Under the pieces are notes generated by a model. That model was not told the origin of the DNA. It did no database searches and worked only from the letters and a program-made list of their open reading frames with translations. Positions 33,331-41,723 of a DNA stretch of 64,000 nt are shown here, one piece after another (the first letter of the stretch is position 1; every line of letters starts with the position of its first letter). The stretch spans positions 62,001 to 126,000 of the forward strand of contig CANIVU010000004.1 in assembly GCA_947470805.1 (NCBI GenBank). Reading direction: 5' to 3'. This DNA is from Acidobacteriota bacterium. Its GTDB lineage: Bacteria > Acidobacteriota > Terriglobia > Bryobacterales > Bryobacteraceae. Position numbers and translations under genes: made by a program.

Positions 33331-34618
33331 CCGGTAACGGAGTCGAGGGAACCCATGCCTCGATCGTCAGGCCTTTCTCTTTGCCACTACTCAGGATCTC
33401 CAGTTCCCCGCCGGCGCTGCGTGCCCGTGCCCGCATGCCTGTCATGCCAATGCCGCGAGGCCCGGACTTCTCTGCGGTATCGATCCCTTTCCCATTGTCG
33501 CTGATTCGCAGCCGGATCTTCCCATCCTCCCGCCGCAGCCCCATCTCCACCCGCGTCGCCTTCGAATGCCGCGCCACGTTGGTCAGTGCCTCCTGTGCGA
33601 TGCGGAACAGGTGGGTCTCCGTTTCATCCGGCAGCCGAACCGTGATCGAAGACTCGTAATGCACCTCAATCCCCGTCCGCTCGTTAAACCGCTCACACTG
33701 CCAGCGCAACCCCGCATCCAGCCCGAAGTCATCCAAAATCGTCGGCCGCAACAGCTGCGACAACTCCCGCACGTTCTTAATCGCCTCATCCACCAGGTGC
33801 AAACAATCCTCAAACCGCCGGTTCGATTCCGCCGCCGATAGCGCCACCAGATTCGCCTTCACCGCCGTCAACGACTGCCCCAGTTCATCATGCAACTCGT
33901 GCGAAAACCGCCGCGCCGCCGATTCCTGGTTCTCCAACATGTGCCACGACACCCGGCTCAACTCCCCCGCCTGCCACTCCATCGTCCGCGACAACGACGC
34001 CGTCGTCCGCACCGTGAAAATCGCCACCACCAACGCCAAAAACAAGCAAGCGCCCATCAGCAGCATCGATTGGTCCACCAGCCGCGCCGATTTCTGCGTC
34101 AACTCCCCCTGCGCCTGCGCCGACCGCTCCGACCCCCTGGCAATCAACTTCCGTACAATTTCAATCACCTGCTCGTGCCTCTCCAACAAATCGTAGGAAA
34201 ACAACGATTCGGCATCCTCCACCGCCAGTAACCGCCGCGCCTCGCCGGAAAACGCCGTCGCCGCCTGCCGCAGCTCTTTCCACAGCGGTTCGTCTTTGGT
34301 GCCGCTACCCGTGGCCACAATTTGCTCAATTACCCGGTCCGCTTCGTTCAACTGCGACAGAATCTGGTCCCGGTCCACCGAATCCGGTTCCTGGCTCAAA
34401 TTCGTGAAAACAGCGTTCAACGCGCCCTGTTCGCGGTGAATTTCGTCGATTAAGCGGTTCGTCACCACCTGTTCGCCCGCCAAACGCTCCGCCGAGGCGC
34501 GAATCTGCTGCGCATTCCGCACGCCGACATACCCGGAAACCAGCAACAGCACGATCACCAACGCGAACCCGCTGATGAGTACGCGCAGAATGCTTTTATC
34601 GGTGATTTGCTTGAACAT
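33296..34618 (-). CDS. Membrane histidine kinase with CHASE3-like sensor and HisKA_3
   Basis: 440 residues. TM1 (VLISGFALVIVLLLVSGYVG), a helical extracytoplasmic region ~150 residues long of the CHASE3 type (RASAERLAGEQVVTNRLIDE), TM2 (LLMGACLFLALVVAIFTV), then a HisKA_3 box RFSHELHDELGQSLTAVKAN with the phosphorylated His and an ATPase domain: EALTNVARHSKAT (N box), ISDNGKGID (G1), GPRGIGMTGMRARARSAGG. This is the NarX/DesK-like class that pairs with NarL-type regulators, here the next gene. The signal is unknown. Confidence 0.92.
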   Translation of the reverse strand: MFKQITDKSILRVLISGFALVIVLLLVSGYVGVRNAQQIRASAERLAGEQVVTNRLIDEIHREQGALNAVFTNLSQEPDSVDRDQILSQLNEADRVIEQIVATGSGTKDEPLWKELRQAATAFSGEARRLLAVEDAESLFSYDLLERHEQVIEIVRKLIARGSERSAQAQGELTQKSARLVDQSMLLMGACLFLALVVAIFTVRTTASLSRTMEWQAGELSRVSWHMLENQESAARRFSHELHDELGQSLTAVKANLVALSAAESNRRFEDCLHLVDEAIKNVRELSQLLRPTILDDFGLDAGLRWQCERFNERTGIEVHYESSITVRLPDETETHLFRIAQEALTNVARHSKATRVEMGLRREDGKIRLRISDNGKGIDTAEKSGPRGIGMTGMRARARSAGGELEILSSGKEKGLTIEAWVPSTPLPDEQEDTNLISR

Positions 34619-34660
34619 CCGCCCTCTCCCTCCAGGGTATCGGAACCGGCTGTTTACACA

Positions 34661-34678
34661 ATCCCCTAAAAAGGGGAT
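34661..34678. promoter_or_regulatory. Perfect palindrome ATCCCCT-AAAA-AGGGGAT upstream of the kinase gene
   Basis: An 18-bp inverted repeat with 7-bp arms, 43 bases before the kinase start and in the divergent space to the small Lys-rich gene. A partial copy, CCCCTAA, recurs at 34722-34728. It is a plausible operator for the adjacent NarL-type regulator, and could also act as an mRNA hairpin. Confidence 0.45.
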
Positions 34679-34841
34679 ATACTAACCGAATTGCAATCGG
34701 ACTGACCGGACAGAAGAGTACCCCCTAACTCGTATCAGGAATTAACCTGTTTTCGGGATCGCGGGAAAAACAAATCTGCCGCATGCTGGTTGTGTCTGGT
34801 GCCTCTCCGGTTGCCAGAATCCTTAAGGAGATTAACGACAC

Positions 34842-34976
34842 ATGAAGAAGATTCTCGCGCTGATGGTTCTCGGCGCTTTCTCGATGGTGACCTTCGCCGC
34901 CGCTACCACCAGCGACGACACGAAGAAAGAAGAAGGCAAGAAAAAGGGCGGCAAGAAGAAGAAGAAGGACAGCTAA
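34842..34976 (+). CDS. Tiny secreted lysine-rich protein (44 aa)
   Basis: ATG 34842 preceded by TAAGGAG (34824-34830). A clear signal peptide, MKKILALMVLGAFSMVTFAA, is followed by ~24 residues of which about half are Lys (TTSDDTKKEEGKK then KGGKKKKKDS). It is free-standing: more than 200 bases of leader space upstream and its own strong terminator downstream. The mature peptide would be highly basic and could bind nucleic acid, lipid A phosphates or acidic exopolymers. I know no family with this exact form, though similar small Lys-rich exported proteins occur in acidobacteria. Confidence 0.8.
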   Translation: MKKILALMVLGAFSMVTFAAATTSDDTKKEEGKKKGGKKKKKDS

Positions 34977-35010
34977 CTTTTTCTCGCTGATTCTTGAATC
35001 AGTTCGCCGA

Positions 35011-35045
35011 CGCGGAATGGGAAACCATTCCGCGTTTGCTTTTGC
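35011..35045 (+). terminator. Rho-independent terminator of the small Lys-rich gene
   Basis: CGCGGAATGG (35011-35020), GAAA loop, CCATTCCGCG (35025-35034), a perfect 10-bp stem with a GNRA tetraloop, followed by TTTGCTTTT. It lies 34 bases after the small gene's stop. Confidence 0.85.
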
Positions 35046-35076
35046 GCGCCAGCATTTACAATAGTCAGTACGCCCA

Positions 35077-35700
35077 ATGCGCAATGTGATCACAACGGGG
35101 GATGTTCCACTCGGCGGAGTGCTGGAAGTCCTGCGTGGCACCATCGTCACACCCTCGGCGCGCGAACTGGCGCGGGATCGCGGCGTGCCCATCGTGGAAG
35201 TCGATCCCGAACAGTATCAAACCGCTAAGGAACCGCACCGCACCGTGGTCATGGGTTCCGATCACGGCGGCTTCCGCGCCAAGGAATTGCTGAAAACCGT
35301 TGTCGCCTCGCTGGGCTACATCGTCGAAGACGTCGGCGCCTTCGATGAGCGCTCGGTCGATTATCCCGACCTCGCCGAAAAGGTCGCCCTCGCCGTCAGT
35401 GAAGGCCGCGCCTTCGCCGGCGTCATGGTCGACGGCGCCGGCATCGGCTCCGCCATGGTCGCCAATAAAGTGCCCGGCATCCGCGCCGCGCTCTGCTACG
35501 ACCGCGCCTCTGCCCGTAACAGCCGCGAACACAACCACGCCAACGTGCTCACGCTCGGCGGCCGCATGCTCACCGAAACGCAACTCGAAGACGTCGTCCG
35601 CACCTGGTTCGCCACTCCCTGGGGCGGCGGCCGCCACCAGTCGCGCATCGACAAAATTACCGCTATTGAAATGAAAAACTCGAAGGGGAACCGCGCGTGA
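35077..35700 (+). CDS. rpiB: Ribose-5-phosphate isomerase B with N-terminal extension
   Basis: 207 residues; ordinary RpiB is ~145-150. RpiB core starts near residue 57: [51 protein letters not shown] and [19 protein letters not shown] (active-site Asp, His, and the usual Cys of C-G-T-G replaced: here [10 protein letters not shown]). The first ~50 residues ([20 protein letters not shown], then [20 protein letters not shown]) resemble an N-terminal segment seen in microcompartment-associated enzymes such as EutQ. A TACAAT box lies 15 bases upstream of the start. Overlaps deoC by 4 bp. Confidence 0.88.
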   Translation: MRNVITTGDVPLGGVLEVLRGTIVTPSARELARDRGVPIVEVDPEQYQTAKEPHRTVVMGSDHGGFRAKELLKTVVASLGYIVEDVGAFDERSVDYPDLAEKVALAVSEGRAFAGVMVDGAGIGSAMVANKVPGIRAALCYDRASARNSREHNHANVLTLGGRMLTETQLEDVVRTWFATPWGGGRHQSRIDKITAIEMKNSKGNRA

Positions 35701-36503
35701 CCGACGCTGAACTGGATCTATTGGTCGCGCGAATCGGCGATGAGTTCGTAGCCCGCCTCGGCAAGCCTGCGCCCGCCGCGCCCGCAACATCCGGCTACGA
35801 TGCCCCCGCCGGCACCGCCCCAGTCGCCACCGGACCCACCGACAAGCGTCTGGCCTCGATGATCGACCATACCCTCCTCCGCCCCGACGCCACCCGCGCC
35901 GAGATCCTCCAGGTCTGTGCCGAAGCCCGTACCCATGGCTTCGCCAGCGTCTGCGTGAACTCCAGCTGGGTCCCGCTCGTCGCCCGCGAACTCAAGGGAA
36001 CCTCGGTCAAAACCTGTACCGTCATCGGCTTCCCGCTGGGCGCCATGTCCACCGCCGCCAAGGTCTTCGAAACCGAAGAAACCATCCGCAACGGCGCCAC
36101 CGAAGTCGATATGGTGCTCGCCGTCGGCCTCCTCCGCGCCGGCGAAGATCTCGCGGTTGAAAAGGATATCCGCGCCGTCGCCGAGGCCTGCCACCGCGGC
36201 GGAGCCATCCTCAAAGTCATCCTCGAAACCTGCCTGCTGAACGACGCGCAAAAGGTCACCGCCTGCAAACTCTGCGTCGCCGCCGGTGCCGATTTCGTTA
36301 AAACCTCCACCGGCTTTTCCAAAGGCGGCGCCACTGCGAAGGACATCGCCCTCATGCGCCAAACCGTCGGCCCCGGCCTCGGCGTCAAAGCCTCCGGCGG
36401 CATCCGCTCCCTCGCCGACGCGCGCACCATGATCACCGCCGGCGCCAGCCGCATCGGCGCCAGCGCCAGCGTCCGTATCGTGCAGGAATCGGCGGCGCAA
36501 TGA
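35697..36503 (+). CDS. deoC: Deoxyribose-phosphate aldolase with N-terminal helix and linker
   Basis: 268 residues; the enzyme core is ~220. Core: [65 protein letters not shown] with the Schiff-base region, [18 protein letters not shown] with the catalytic Lys, and [16 protein letters not shown]. Residues 1-21 ([20 protein letters not shown]) form an amphipathic helix, joined to the core by a Pro/Ala/Gly linker of ~28 residues. This is the layout of a microcompartment encapsulation peptide. rpiB plus deoC is also the enzyme pair of sugar-phosphate-utilising microcompartments; no shell gene is in the window. Confidence 0.92.
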   Translation: MTDAELDLLVARIGDEFVARLGKPAPAAPATSGYDAPAGTAPVATGPTDKRLASMIDHTLLRPDATRAEILQVCAEARTHGFASVCVNSSWVPLVARELKGTSVKTCTVIGFPLGAMSTAAKVFETEETIRNGATEVDMVLAVGLLRAGEDLAVEKDIRAVAEACHRGGAILKVILETCLLNDAQKVTACKLCVAAGADFVKTSTGFSKGGATAKDIALMRQTVGPGLGVKASGGIRSLADARTMITAGASRIGASASVRIVQESAAQ

Positions 36504-38251
36504 CACAGCCCCGCCGCAAAGTCAGCCGCTTTCGCGACCGCTCGGAACTTCTCGATTACCTCCTCGAAGTCTCCGCCGTCACCTCGGAAACGCTTGATCT
36601 CGACCGCCTCCTCACCGCCGTCGCCAAGGTCATCACCCGCGTCATCCCCGCGCAGCTCTTCGCCATTCTGCTCCACTCCGATCGCCGCAAAGCCCTCCGC
36701 ATCCGCTACGCCATGGGCCACCGCCAGGAACTGGTCGACCGTCTCCTCATCCCCCTCGGCGAAGGCATCACCGGCCACGCCGCCGAAACCCGTGAACCCA
36801 TGCTCGTCCGCGACGTCCGCAAGGAAAAGTCGTACCTCAATGCCATGGACGCCGTCCGCTGCGAGATGGCCATCCCCATGATTGCCCGCGACAAGCTCGT
36901 CGGCGTCATCGATTTTCAATCCACCGAAATCGGCGCCTACACCGTCGACGACGTCGCGCTCATGCGCCTCATCGCCGCCCGCATCGCCAGCGCCATCGAC
37001 AACGCCCGCCTCTACCGCCGCGTCGACCTCCAGCACCGCACCCTCCGCACACTCACCAAAACCTCCCAAGGCTTCAGCTCCATTCTCGATCTCGACGAAC
37101 TCCTCGGCACCGTTGCCGAAAGCGTCCGCGCCCTCATGGACTACGACTCGTTCACCATCTGGCTGCTCGACGAACCGAAACAGGTCCTCCGCAAGCGCAT
37201 CTCCATCTCCCAGGGCGGCGGCCGCGAACTCGACGAAATCCCCCTCAGCATCGGCGTCACCGGCTCGGCCGCCCGCCTTCGCCGCCCCATGCGCGTCGAG
37301 GACACCCTCGCCGATCCCCGCTACATCGCCAGCCACCCCAATCTCCGCAGCGAAGTCGCCGTCCCGCTCATGCTCCGCGATCGCGTCATCGGCGTCATGG
37401 ACCTCGAAAGCCAGCGCCTGAATTACTACTCGGTCGATCACATGCGAACTCTCGCCCTGCTCGCTCCGCAGGTCGCCAGCGCCGTCGAAAACGCGCGCCT
37501 CTACGAGGAAATCGCCACCCGCGAACAACGCATGGACAAGGACTTGCAAGCCGCCCGCAAGCTGCAATCCCTCCTCCTGCCCAGCGAAGCCCCCGCCATC
37601 GAAGGGCTAGATATCGCCGTCGGCCTCCGCCCCGCGCGCGACATCACCGGTGACTTGTTCGACTTCTTCGAATACGACAACGGCCAGGCCACCATCGTCT
37701 TCGGTGACTCCTCCGGCAAAGGCCCCGCCGCCGCCCTCTACGCCGCGCTCGTCAGCGGCCTGCTCCGCTCCCTCGGCCACCGTCCCCGCCGCCCCGCCGA
37801 ACTCCTGCGCTCGCTCAACAACGCCCTTACCGAGCGCCGCGCCGAAGCCCAATACGTCACCCTCCTGGCCATGTCCTGGGATGCCCCCGCGCGCAAGCTC
37901 ACCATCGCCAACGCCGGCGGCCTGCCTCCCATCATCTGCCGTGGCGACACGCTTCTCGATCTCAACGCCGAAGGCGTTCCCGTCGGCCTCCTCCAAGCCC
38001 GCGTCTACGACGAAATGTCGGCCGACCTGCAGGCCGGCGACCTCATCGTCCTCACCTCCGACGGCATCCTCGACGCCCAAAATGAGGACGGCCAGGAGTA
38101 CGGCCGCGAGCGTCTCGGCAAAGCCATCCAGGCCTGCTGCCACCTCTCCGTGAAGGAGATTGTGCAGTTCCTCTACACCGAAGTCGAAGCCTTCGTCGGC
38201 GAAGCCCCGCAGTTCGATGACCAGACAGTTTTAATCCTCCGAGTATCTTGA
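36500..38251 (+). CDS. GAF-GAF-SpoIIE (PP2C-type) phosphatase
   Basis: 583 residues. Helical start ([20 protein letters not shown]), GAF 1 (~25-175: [40 protein letters not shown]), GAF 2 (~195-345: [33 protein letters not shown]), a coiled-coil linker ([20 protein letters not shown]) and a SpoIIE domain: [69 protein letters not shown]. Such RsbU-like phosphatases activate partner-switching regulators. No anti-sigma antagonist is adjacent. ATGA overlap with deoC. Confidence 0.92.
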   Translation: MTQPRRKVSRFRDRSELLDYLLEVSAVTSETLDLDRLLTAVAKVITRVIPAQLFAILLHSDRRKALRIRYAMGHRQELVDRLLIPLGEGITGHAAETREPMLVRDVRKEKSYLNAMDAVRCEMAIPMIARDKLVGVIDFQSTEIGAYTVDDVALMRLIAARIASAIDNARLYRRVDLQHRTLRTLTKTSQGFSSILDLDELLGTVAESVRALMDYDSFTIWLLDEPKQVLRKRISISQGGGRELDEIPLSIGVTGSAARLRRPMRVEDTLADPRYIASHPNLRSEVAVPLMLRDRVIGVMDLESQRLNYYSVDHMRTLALLAPQVASAVENARLYEEIATREQRMDKDLQAARKLQSLLLPSEAPAIEGLDIAVGLRPARDITGDLFDFFEYDNGQATIVFGDSSGKGPAAALYAALVSGLLRSLGHRPRRPAELLRSLNNALTERRAEAQYVTLLAMSWDAPARKLTIANAGGLPPIICRGDTLLDLNAEGVPVGLLQARVYDEMSADLQAGDLIVLTSDGILDAQNEDGQEYGRERLGKAIQACCHLSVKEIVQFLYTEVEAFVGEAPQFDDQTVLILRVS

Positions 38252-39498
38252 TGCCCTTTCCCCCTTTCTCCTACCGCGACCGGAATTTATACGTCGAAGA
38301 CGTCGAACTCGAACAGATCGCCCGCTCCGCCGGCACCCCCGTCTACGTCTACTCCGCCACCGCCATCGCCGAGCGCTACCGCCGGTATGACGAAGCCTTC
38401 GGCTCGACGCCCCACGAAGTCTTCTACGCCGTCAAGGCCAACTCAAACCTGAGCATCCTCCGCCTCCTCGCCGCCGAAGGCGCCGGCTTCGACATCGTCT
38501 CCGGCGGCGAACTCTACCGCGTCCTCCGCGCCGGCGGCCGCCCGGAAAAGGTGGTCTTCTCCGGCGTCGGCAAAACCCGCGAAGAGGTCGAATACGCTCT
38601 CTCGAGCGGCATCCACAGCTTCAACTGCGAATCGGAATCTGAACTCACGCTCATCGATTCCATCGCCTCCCGTCTCGGCGTCAAGGCCCGTGTCGCCATC
38701 CGCGTCAACCCCCACGTCGACGCCCAAACCCACCCCTATATCTCCACCGGCCTTCGCGATCACAAGTTCGGCATCGATATCACCGCCGCCGAAGACGTCT
38801 ACTCGCGCGCCCTGCAACTCGAACACATCGTCGCCGAAGGCGTCAGCTGCCACATCGGTTCGCAACTGCTCGACACCGCCCCGCTCAAAGAAGCGCTCGA
38901 TGCCGTGCTCGCCCTCGTCGGCCGCCTCCGCGCCCGCGGCGTGCCCATCCGGCATCTTGACCTCGGTGGCGGCCTCGGCGTCCCCTACAAGCCGGATCAA
39001 GTCGAACCCGACGTCACCGCCCACGTCCAGGACGTCTGCGCCCGCTGCGCCGGCCACGACCTGAAGCTCATGATGGAACCCGGCCGCTCCATCGTCGGCC
39101 CCGCTGGCGCGCTCCTCAGCCGCGTGCTCTATCGCAAATCTACCGAATCGAAAGAGTTCGTCGTCGTCGACGCGGCCATGAACGATCTCATCCGCCCCGC
39201 GCTGTATCAGGCCTATCACGAGATCGTCCCGCTCCGCGCCCACATGCCCGGCACCGTCGTCGCCGACGTCGTCGGCCCGGTCTGCGAAACCGGCGACTTC
39301 TTCGCCCGCGACCGCGAAATGGCCAATGTCCTGCCCGGCGATTTCATCGCCCTCTGCACCGCCGGCGCCTACGGTTTCGTCTTAGCGTCGAACTACAACA
39401 CCCGCCCCCGACCCGCCGAAGTGCTGGTGGAGGGCGCGTCCTGGAAGTTCATCCGCACCCGCGAAACCTACGAAGATCTCGTCCGCGGCGAAGAGTAA
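38251..39498 (+). CDS. lysA: Diaminopimelate decarboxylase
   Basis: 415 residues; ATG 38251 overlaps the preceding stop (the TTG at 38248 is an alternative). PLP enzyme of fold III: FYAVKANSNLSILRLLAAEG with the PLP Lys near residue 54, CHIGSQLLDT, LDLGGGLGVPYKPD, MMEPGRSIVGPAGALLSRV and GPVCETGDFFARDREM with the catalytic Cys and Glu. Final step of lysine synthesis and source of lysine from the peptidoglycan precursor. Cotranscription with the phosphatase gene is unexpected but clear from the overlap. Confidence 0.95.
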   Translation: MPFPPFSYRDRNLYVEDVELEQIARSAGTPVYVYSATAIAERYRRYDEAFGSTPHEVFYAVKANSNLSILRLLAAEGAGFDIVSGGELYRVLRAGGRPEKVVFSGVGKTREEVEYALSSGIHSFNCESESELTLIDSIASRLGVKARVAIRVNPHVDAQTHPYISTGLRDHKFGIDITAAEDVYSRALQLEHIVAEGVSCHIGSQLLDTAPLKEALDAVLALVGRLRARGVPIRHLDLGGGLGVPYKPDQVEPDVTAHVQDVCARCAGHDLKLMMEPGRSIVGPAGALLSRVLYRKSTESKEFVVVDAAMNDLIRPALYQAYHEIVPLRAHMPGTVVADVVGPVCETGDFFARDREMANVLPGDFIALCTAGAYGFVLASNYNTRPRPAEVLVEGASWKFIRTRETYEDLVRGEE

Positions 39499-39963
39499 CT
39501 ACAGCAGCTTCAGCACGGCGGCCTCAATGGTCGCCACCGAAGTTTCGCCCTTCCAGATCTGCGTCTTCTTGCCGGTCTTGTCGTACAACACCACCGCCGG
39601 CAACTCGCCGCTCCACTTCGGATCGATGGCGCGAATGAACGCGTCGTCGTCCTTCGGGGCTTTCAAGTAGCCCTGCATCTTCACGCCGGATTTCGTCAGG
39701 AACTCCCGCGCTCCCGCCTCGTTCTCCGGCTCATCGGCGCTGATCGGAATCACCACCAGCCCGCGCGCACGGAGCTTGGCCTCCAGCTTCGCCAACTCCG
39801 GCATCTCCTTGCGGCACGGCACGCACCAGGTGGCCCAGAAGTCCACCAGGACGACTTTCCCCTTCTGTGCCGCCAGCATCTTCGGATAGCTGATTTCATT
39901 GATCTTCGCCAGCGGTTCGGCGGACACCGCCAACGCGGCAAATAGCAGGATCCAGGTCTTCAT
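39499..39963 (-). CDS. TlpA/ResA-like thioredoxin-fold protein, exported
   Basis: 154 residues from ATG 39963, which overlaps the preceding stop by one base. Signal peptide (MKTWILLFAALAVSAEPLA), then a thioredoxin fold with redox motif WATWCVPCRKEM near residue 38 and the cis-Pro region LPAVVLYDKTGKK. Such proteins reduce or oxidise thiols in the periplasm, often for cytochrome c maturation. It is the last gene of a five-gene run that begins with the LysW-like gene. Confidence 0.88.
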   Translation of the reverse strand: MKTWILLFAALAVSAEPLAKINEISYPKMLAAQKGKVVLVDFWATWCVPCRKEMPELAKLEAKLRARGLVVIPISADEPENEAGAREFLTKSGVKMQGYLKAPKDDDAFIRAIDPKWSGELPAVVLYDKTGKKTQIWKGETSVATIEAAVLKLL

Positions 39964-40502
39964 CACGATACCTTCTTGATCGCGCACCCGAAGGCGCGTA
40001 TGGGTTTTACAGAAACCGGCCGCCCGGCCAGCAGGTCGTCGACGGCAATCTTCACTGCCTCGGTCTTCACGCGCGCCGGGTTCTGCGCGTCGTCAATGGC
40101 GCCCCGGTAACGCGCCGCGCCCGTCTCGTCCACCACGATGACTTCCGGCGTCAGCGTCGCGCCAAAACGGTCCGCCACCGTGTTCCGCCAGTCTTTGTAG
40201 AACGGCACGGGAAACTTCACATCGGCCGCATACTGCGCGGTCTCCGCCGAGGTCTCGTTGTCGTTCGCGTTCACCAGCAACACCCGCACCGGCTTCGCCG
40301 CCCAATGCGCGATCAGTCCGCGTATGCGGTCCTGATACGCGTTGGAGATCGGACACACCGTCGACAAAAACACCAACACGGTCACCCGCGAGTCTTTCAA
40401 CTCCACGTACTCCGGAAGGCCATCGGTGCGGCTCAGGCGGATCGCCGACGCGCTCCAAAGGGGCGCCGGAAGAAAACCGCCTAGGAAGAGCCGCCGGTTC
40501 AC
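39963..40502 (-). CDS. Exported peroxiredoxin/AhpC-TSA-like thioredoxin-fold protein
   Basis: 179 residues. Tat-like leader (MNRRLFLGGFLPAPLWSASA). Thioredoxin fold with VLVFLSTVCPISNAYQDRI: only one Cys of a CxxC is present (CPIS), as in one-Cys redoxins. The cis-Pro strand is ATLTPEVIVVDETG. Probably redox-linked, with the TlpA-like partner downstream; the second Cys near the C-terminus (RAFGCAIKK) could resolve it. Confidence 0.8.
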   Translation of the reverse strand: MNRRLFLGGFLPAPLWSASAIRLSRTDGLPEYVELKDSRVTVLVFLSTVCPISNAYQDRIRGLIAHWAAKPVRVLLVNANDNETSAETAQYAADVKFPVPFYKDWRNTVADRFGATLTPEVIVVDETGAARYRGAIDDAQNPARVKTEAVKIAVDDLLAGRPVSVKPIRAFGCAIKKVS

Positions 40503-40909
40503 GGCTTCTTGTTCTCGAGCTTCAGGTGCATAATGGCGCGCGGCCGGTTGTCAAAGGTCGAAAGCGTCCGCACCGAACTCATCATCCCCTTCGCCTCGGC
40601 CTTCAACTCGTAATCGGTCGTGATCGACAAGCCCTGAAACGAATAAATCCCATCGGCCTTGGTGATGAAACTCCGCACCTGCATGGTCTTGGTGTTCTTC
40701 AACTGCACCACCGCACCCTCAACCAGCGAATCGTCTTCCATGCGGATCGTGCCCGTCACGGCGCGGACATTCTTGTCGTCGCCTTTCTTGTCCTTCTGCG
40801 AACCGGGCAGCCAGTTGCCATACCCCGGCCCCTTGGAATTCTGCGCCACAAGCGCCGCGCCGCAGAATACGACGGCAACAAGCAGACGGGCGATTGAGGT
40901 GCGGGACAT
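40499..40909 (-). CDS. Exported single Cna-B/carboxypeptidase-regulatory-like domain protein
   Basis: 136 residues from ATG 40909, preceded by AGGAGTCC. Signal peptide (SIARLLVAVVFCGAALVAQ). The mature part holds one transthyretin-like beta-sandwich: VTGTIRMEDDSLVEGAVVQL, IYSFQGLSITTDYELKAEAKG, as in carboxypeptidase regulatory and Cna-B domains. Proteins with one such domain are common in acidobacterial surfaces. It overlaps the next gene (ATGA) in the same run. Confidence 0.8.
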   Translation of the reverse strand: MSRTSIARLLVAVVFCGAALVAQNSKGPGYGNWLPGSQKDKKGDDKNVRAVTGTIRMEDDSLVEGAVVQLKNTKTMQVRSFITKADGIYSFQGLSITTDYELKAEAKGMMSSVRTLSTFDNRPRAIMHLKLENKKP

Positions 40910-40935
40910 AAAGGACTCCTGGTGGTTGGATGCGA

Positions 40936-41301
40936 TCATGGGGTTGCCGGTTTCAAGGTGAAGAAAACATCCATGCGCGCGCCCGGCGTCGCCGTGGTTT
41001 CTTTCTCTTCCGGTTGAAGGCCCTTGGCGGCGGCCTTCACCTTGTACTTCTGTTCTTTGGCAGGCAGGTAGAAAGCGAACTCGCCGCGCCCGTCTGTAAC
41101 GGACTTGACGCTCTTAGCCTTCTTCCCATCCGTCCGGACTTCCACGAGTTCAACTTCCACTCCGGCAAGGGCGAAACCGGGATCGCGGAAAACCGTTCCC
41201 GCAATCACGGCGACCAGCTTCTTCTCTTTTTCTTTCTCTTTTTTGCCGGCGGCAACCAGCGTCGCCGGCAAAAACAGAAAGGCCCTGCGGCAGAGACTAA
41301 C
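40936..41301 (-). CDS. Second Cna-B-like exported protein, start unresolved
   Basis: About 120 residues. CRRAFLFLPATLVAAG looks like a short Tat or Sec leader; then KEKEKEKKLVAVIAGTVFRD, VEVELVEVRTDGKKAK and FAFYLPAKEQKYKVKAAAKG form one Cna-B-like beta-sandwich. The reading frame stays open upstream into the LysW-like gene, but there it reads out-of-frame Asp/Glu codons as Thr/Lys, so translation should begin near 41301-41271. No ATG or GTG fits there (GTT at 41301, CTG at 41277, TTG at 41271), so the start is a guess. Confidence 0.6.
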   Translation of the reverse strand, partial: VSLCRRAFLFLPATLVAAGKKEKEKEKKLVAVIAGTVFRDPGFALAGVEVELVEVRTDGKKAKSVKSVTDGRGEFAFYLPAKEQKYKVKAAAKGLQPEEKETTATPGARMDVFFTLKPATP

Positions 41302-41554
41302 TCCAGTCTTCGTCGTCCTCTTCTTCTTCCTCGAAGTCTTCGTCGTCGTCGCCTTCTTCGTAGTCGTCATCTTCTTCTTCGTCGTCATCGTCCTCGTCTT
41401 CGTCGTCGTCGTCATCGACGCCTTCGAGCTCAAGAGGATCTTTGCTGGAGACCCGAATCATGTCCCCGCATTCTTCGCAGGTTAGTTCGTCTCCCTCGTC
41501 CAGTTCTTCCTCGTCGTAGTCGAGGGCTGCGTTACATAAAGGGCATTTGACCAT
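41297..41554 (-). CDS. LysW-like amino-group carrier protein with a long Asp/Glu tail
   Basis: 85 residues. A zinc ribbon (MVKCPLCNAALDYDEEELDE then TCEECGDMIRV), then KDPLELEGV, ~35 residues almost all Asp/Glu and the ending DEDWS. LysW, the carrier of lysine and arginine synthesis in Thermus and archaea, has the same ribbon, a matching DPLRLE and ends EDWGE, with the last Glu carrying the substrate. Here the tail is much longer and the terminal GE is replaced by S. No lysX or lysZ gene is nearby, so carrier function is inference. Confidence 0.75.
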   Translation of the reverse strand: MVKCPLCNAALDYDEEELDEGDELTCEECGDMIRVSSKDPLELEGVDDDDDEDEDDDDEEEDDDYEEGDDDEDFEEEEEDDEDWS

Positions 41555-41600
41555 TTTTTAAGTCCTGTGTTTCCTTCCTCCGTGAATCGATGTCACGGTA

Positions 41601-41640
41601 TTGGGTCACGAAAAGTGAGATTGGGTCACGAAAAGTGAAT
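41601..41640. repeat. Two tandem 20-bp repeats, TTGGGTCACGAAAAGTGA core
   Basis: The unit TTGGGTCACGAAAAGTGA recurs exactly with a 20-bp period; a partial third unit (GTCACGGTA) precedes it. Each unit contains TCAC-GAAAA-GTGA as a small inverted repeat. The two copies lie in the 169-base gap upstream of the LysW-like gene. They resemble the repeated ends of insertion sequences, but no transposase gene is adjacent; operator sites are the alternative. Confidence 0.55.
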
Positions 41641-41723
41641 TGTTGTTCGGCGCCTGAACGACGCCTGCTCCGGTTCTCAGCCATTGTACAAAGCCGCCGG
41701 ACCATTGCAAGGTGAAGGAATAC

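Noticed and set aside
35077..36503. Complete microcompartment locus
   Set aside because: No BMC shell protein gene was found anywhere in the window; only enzymes with possible targeting segments.
41601..41640. CRISPR array
   Set aside because: Only two units in direct contact, no spacers and no cas genes.
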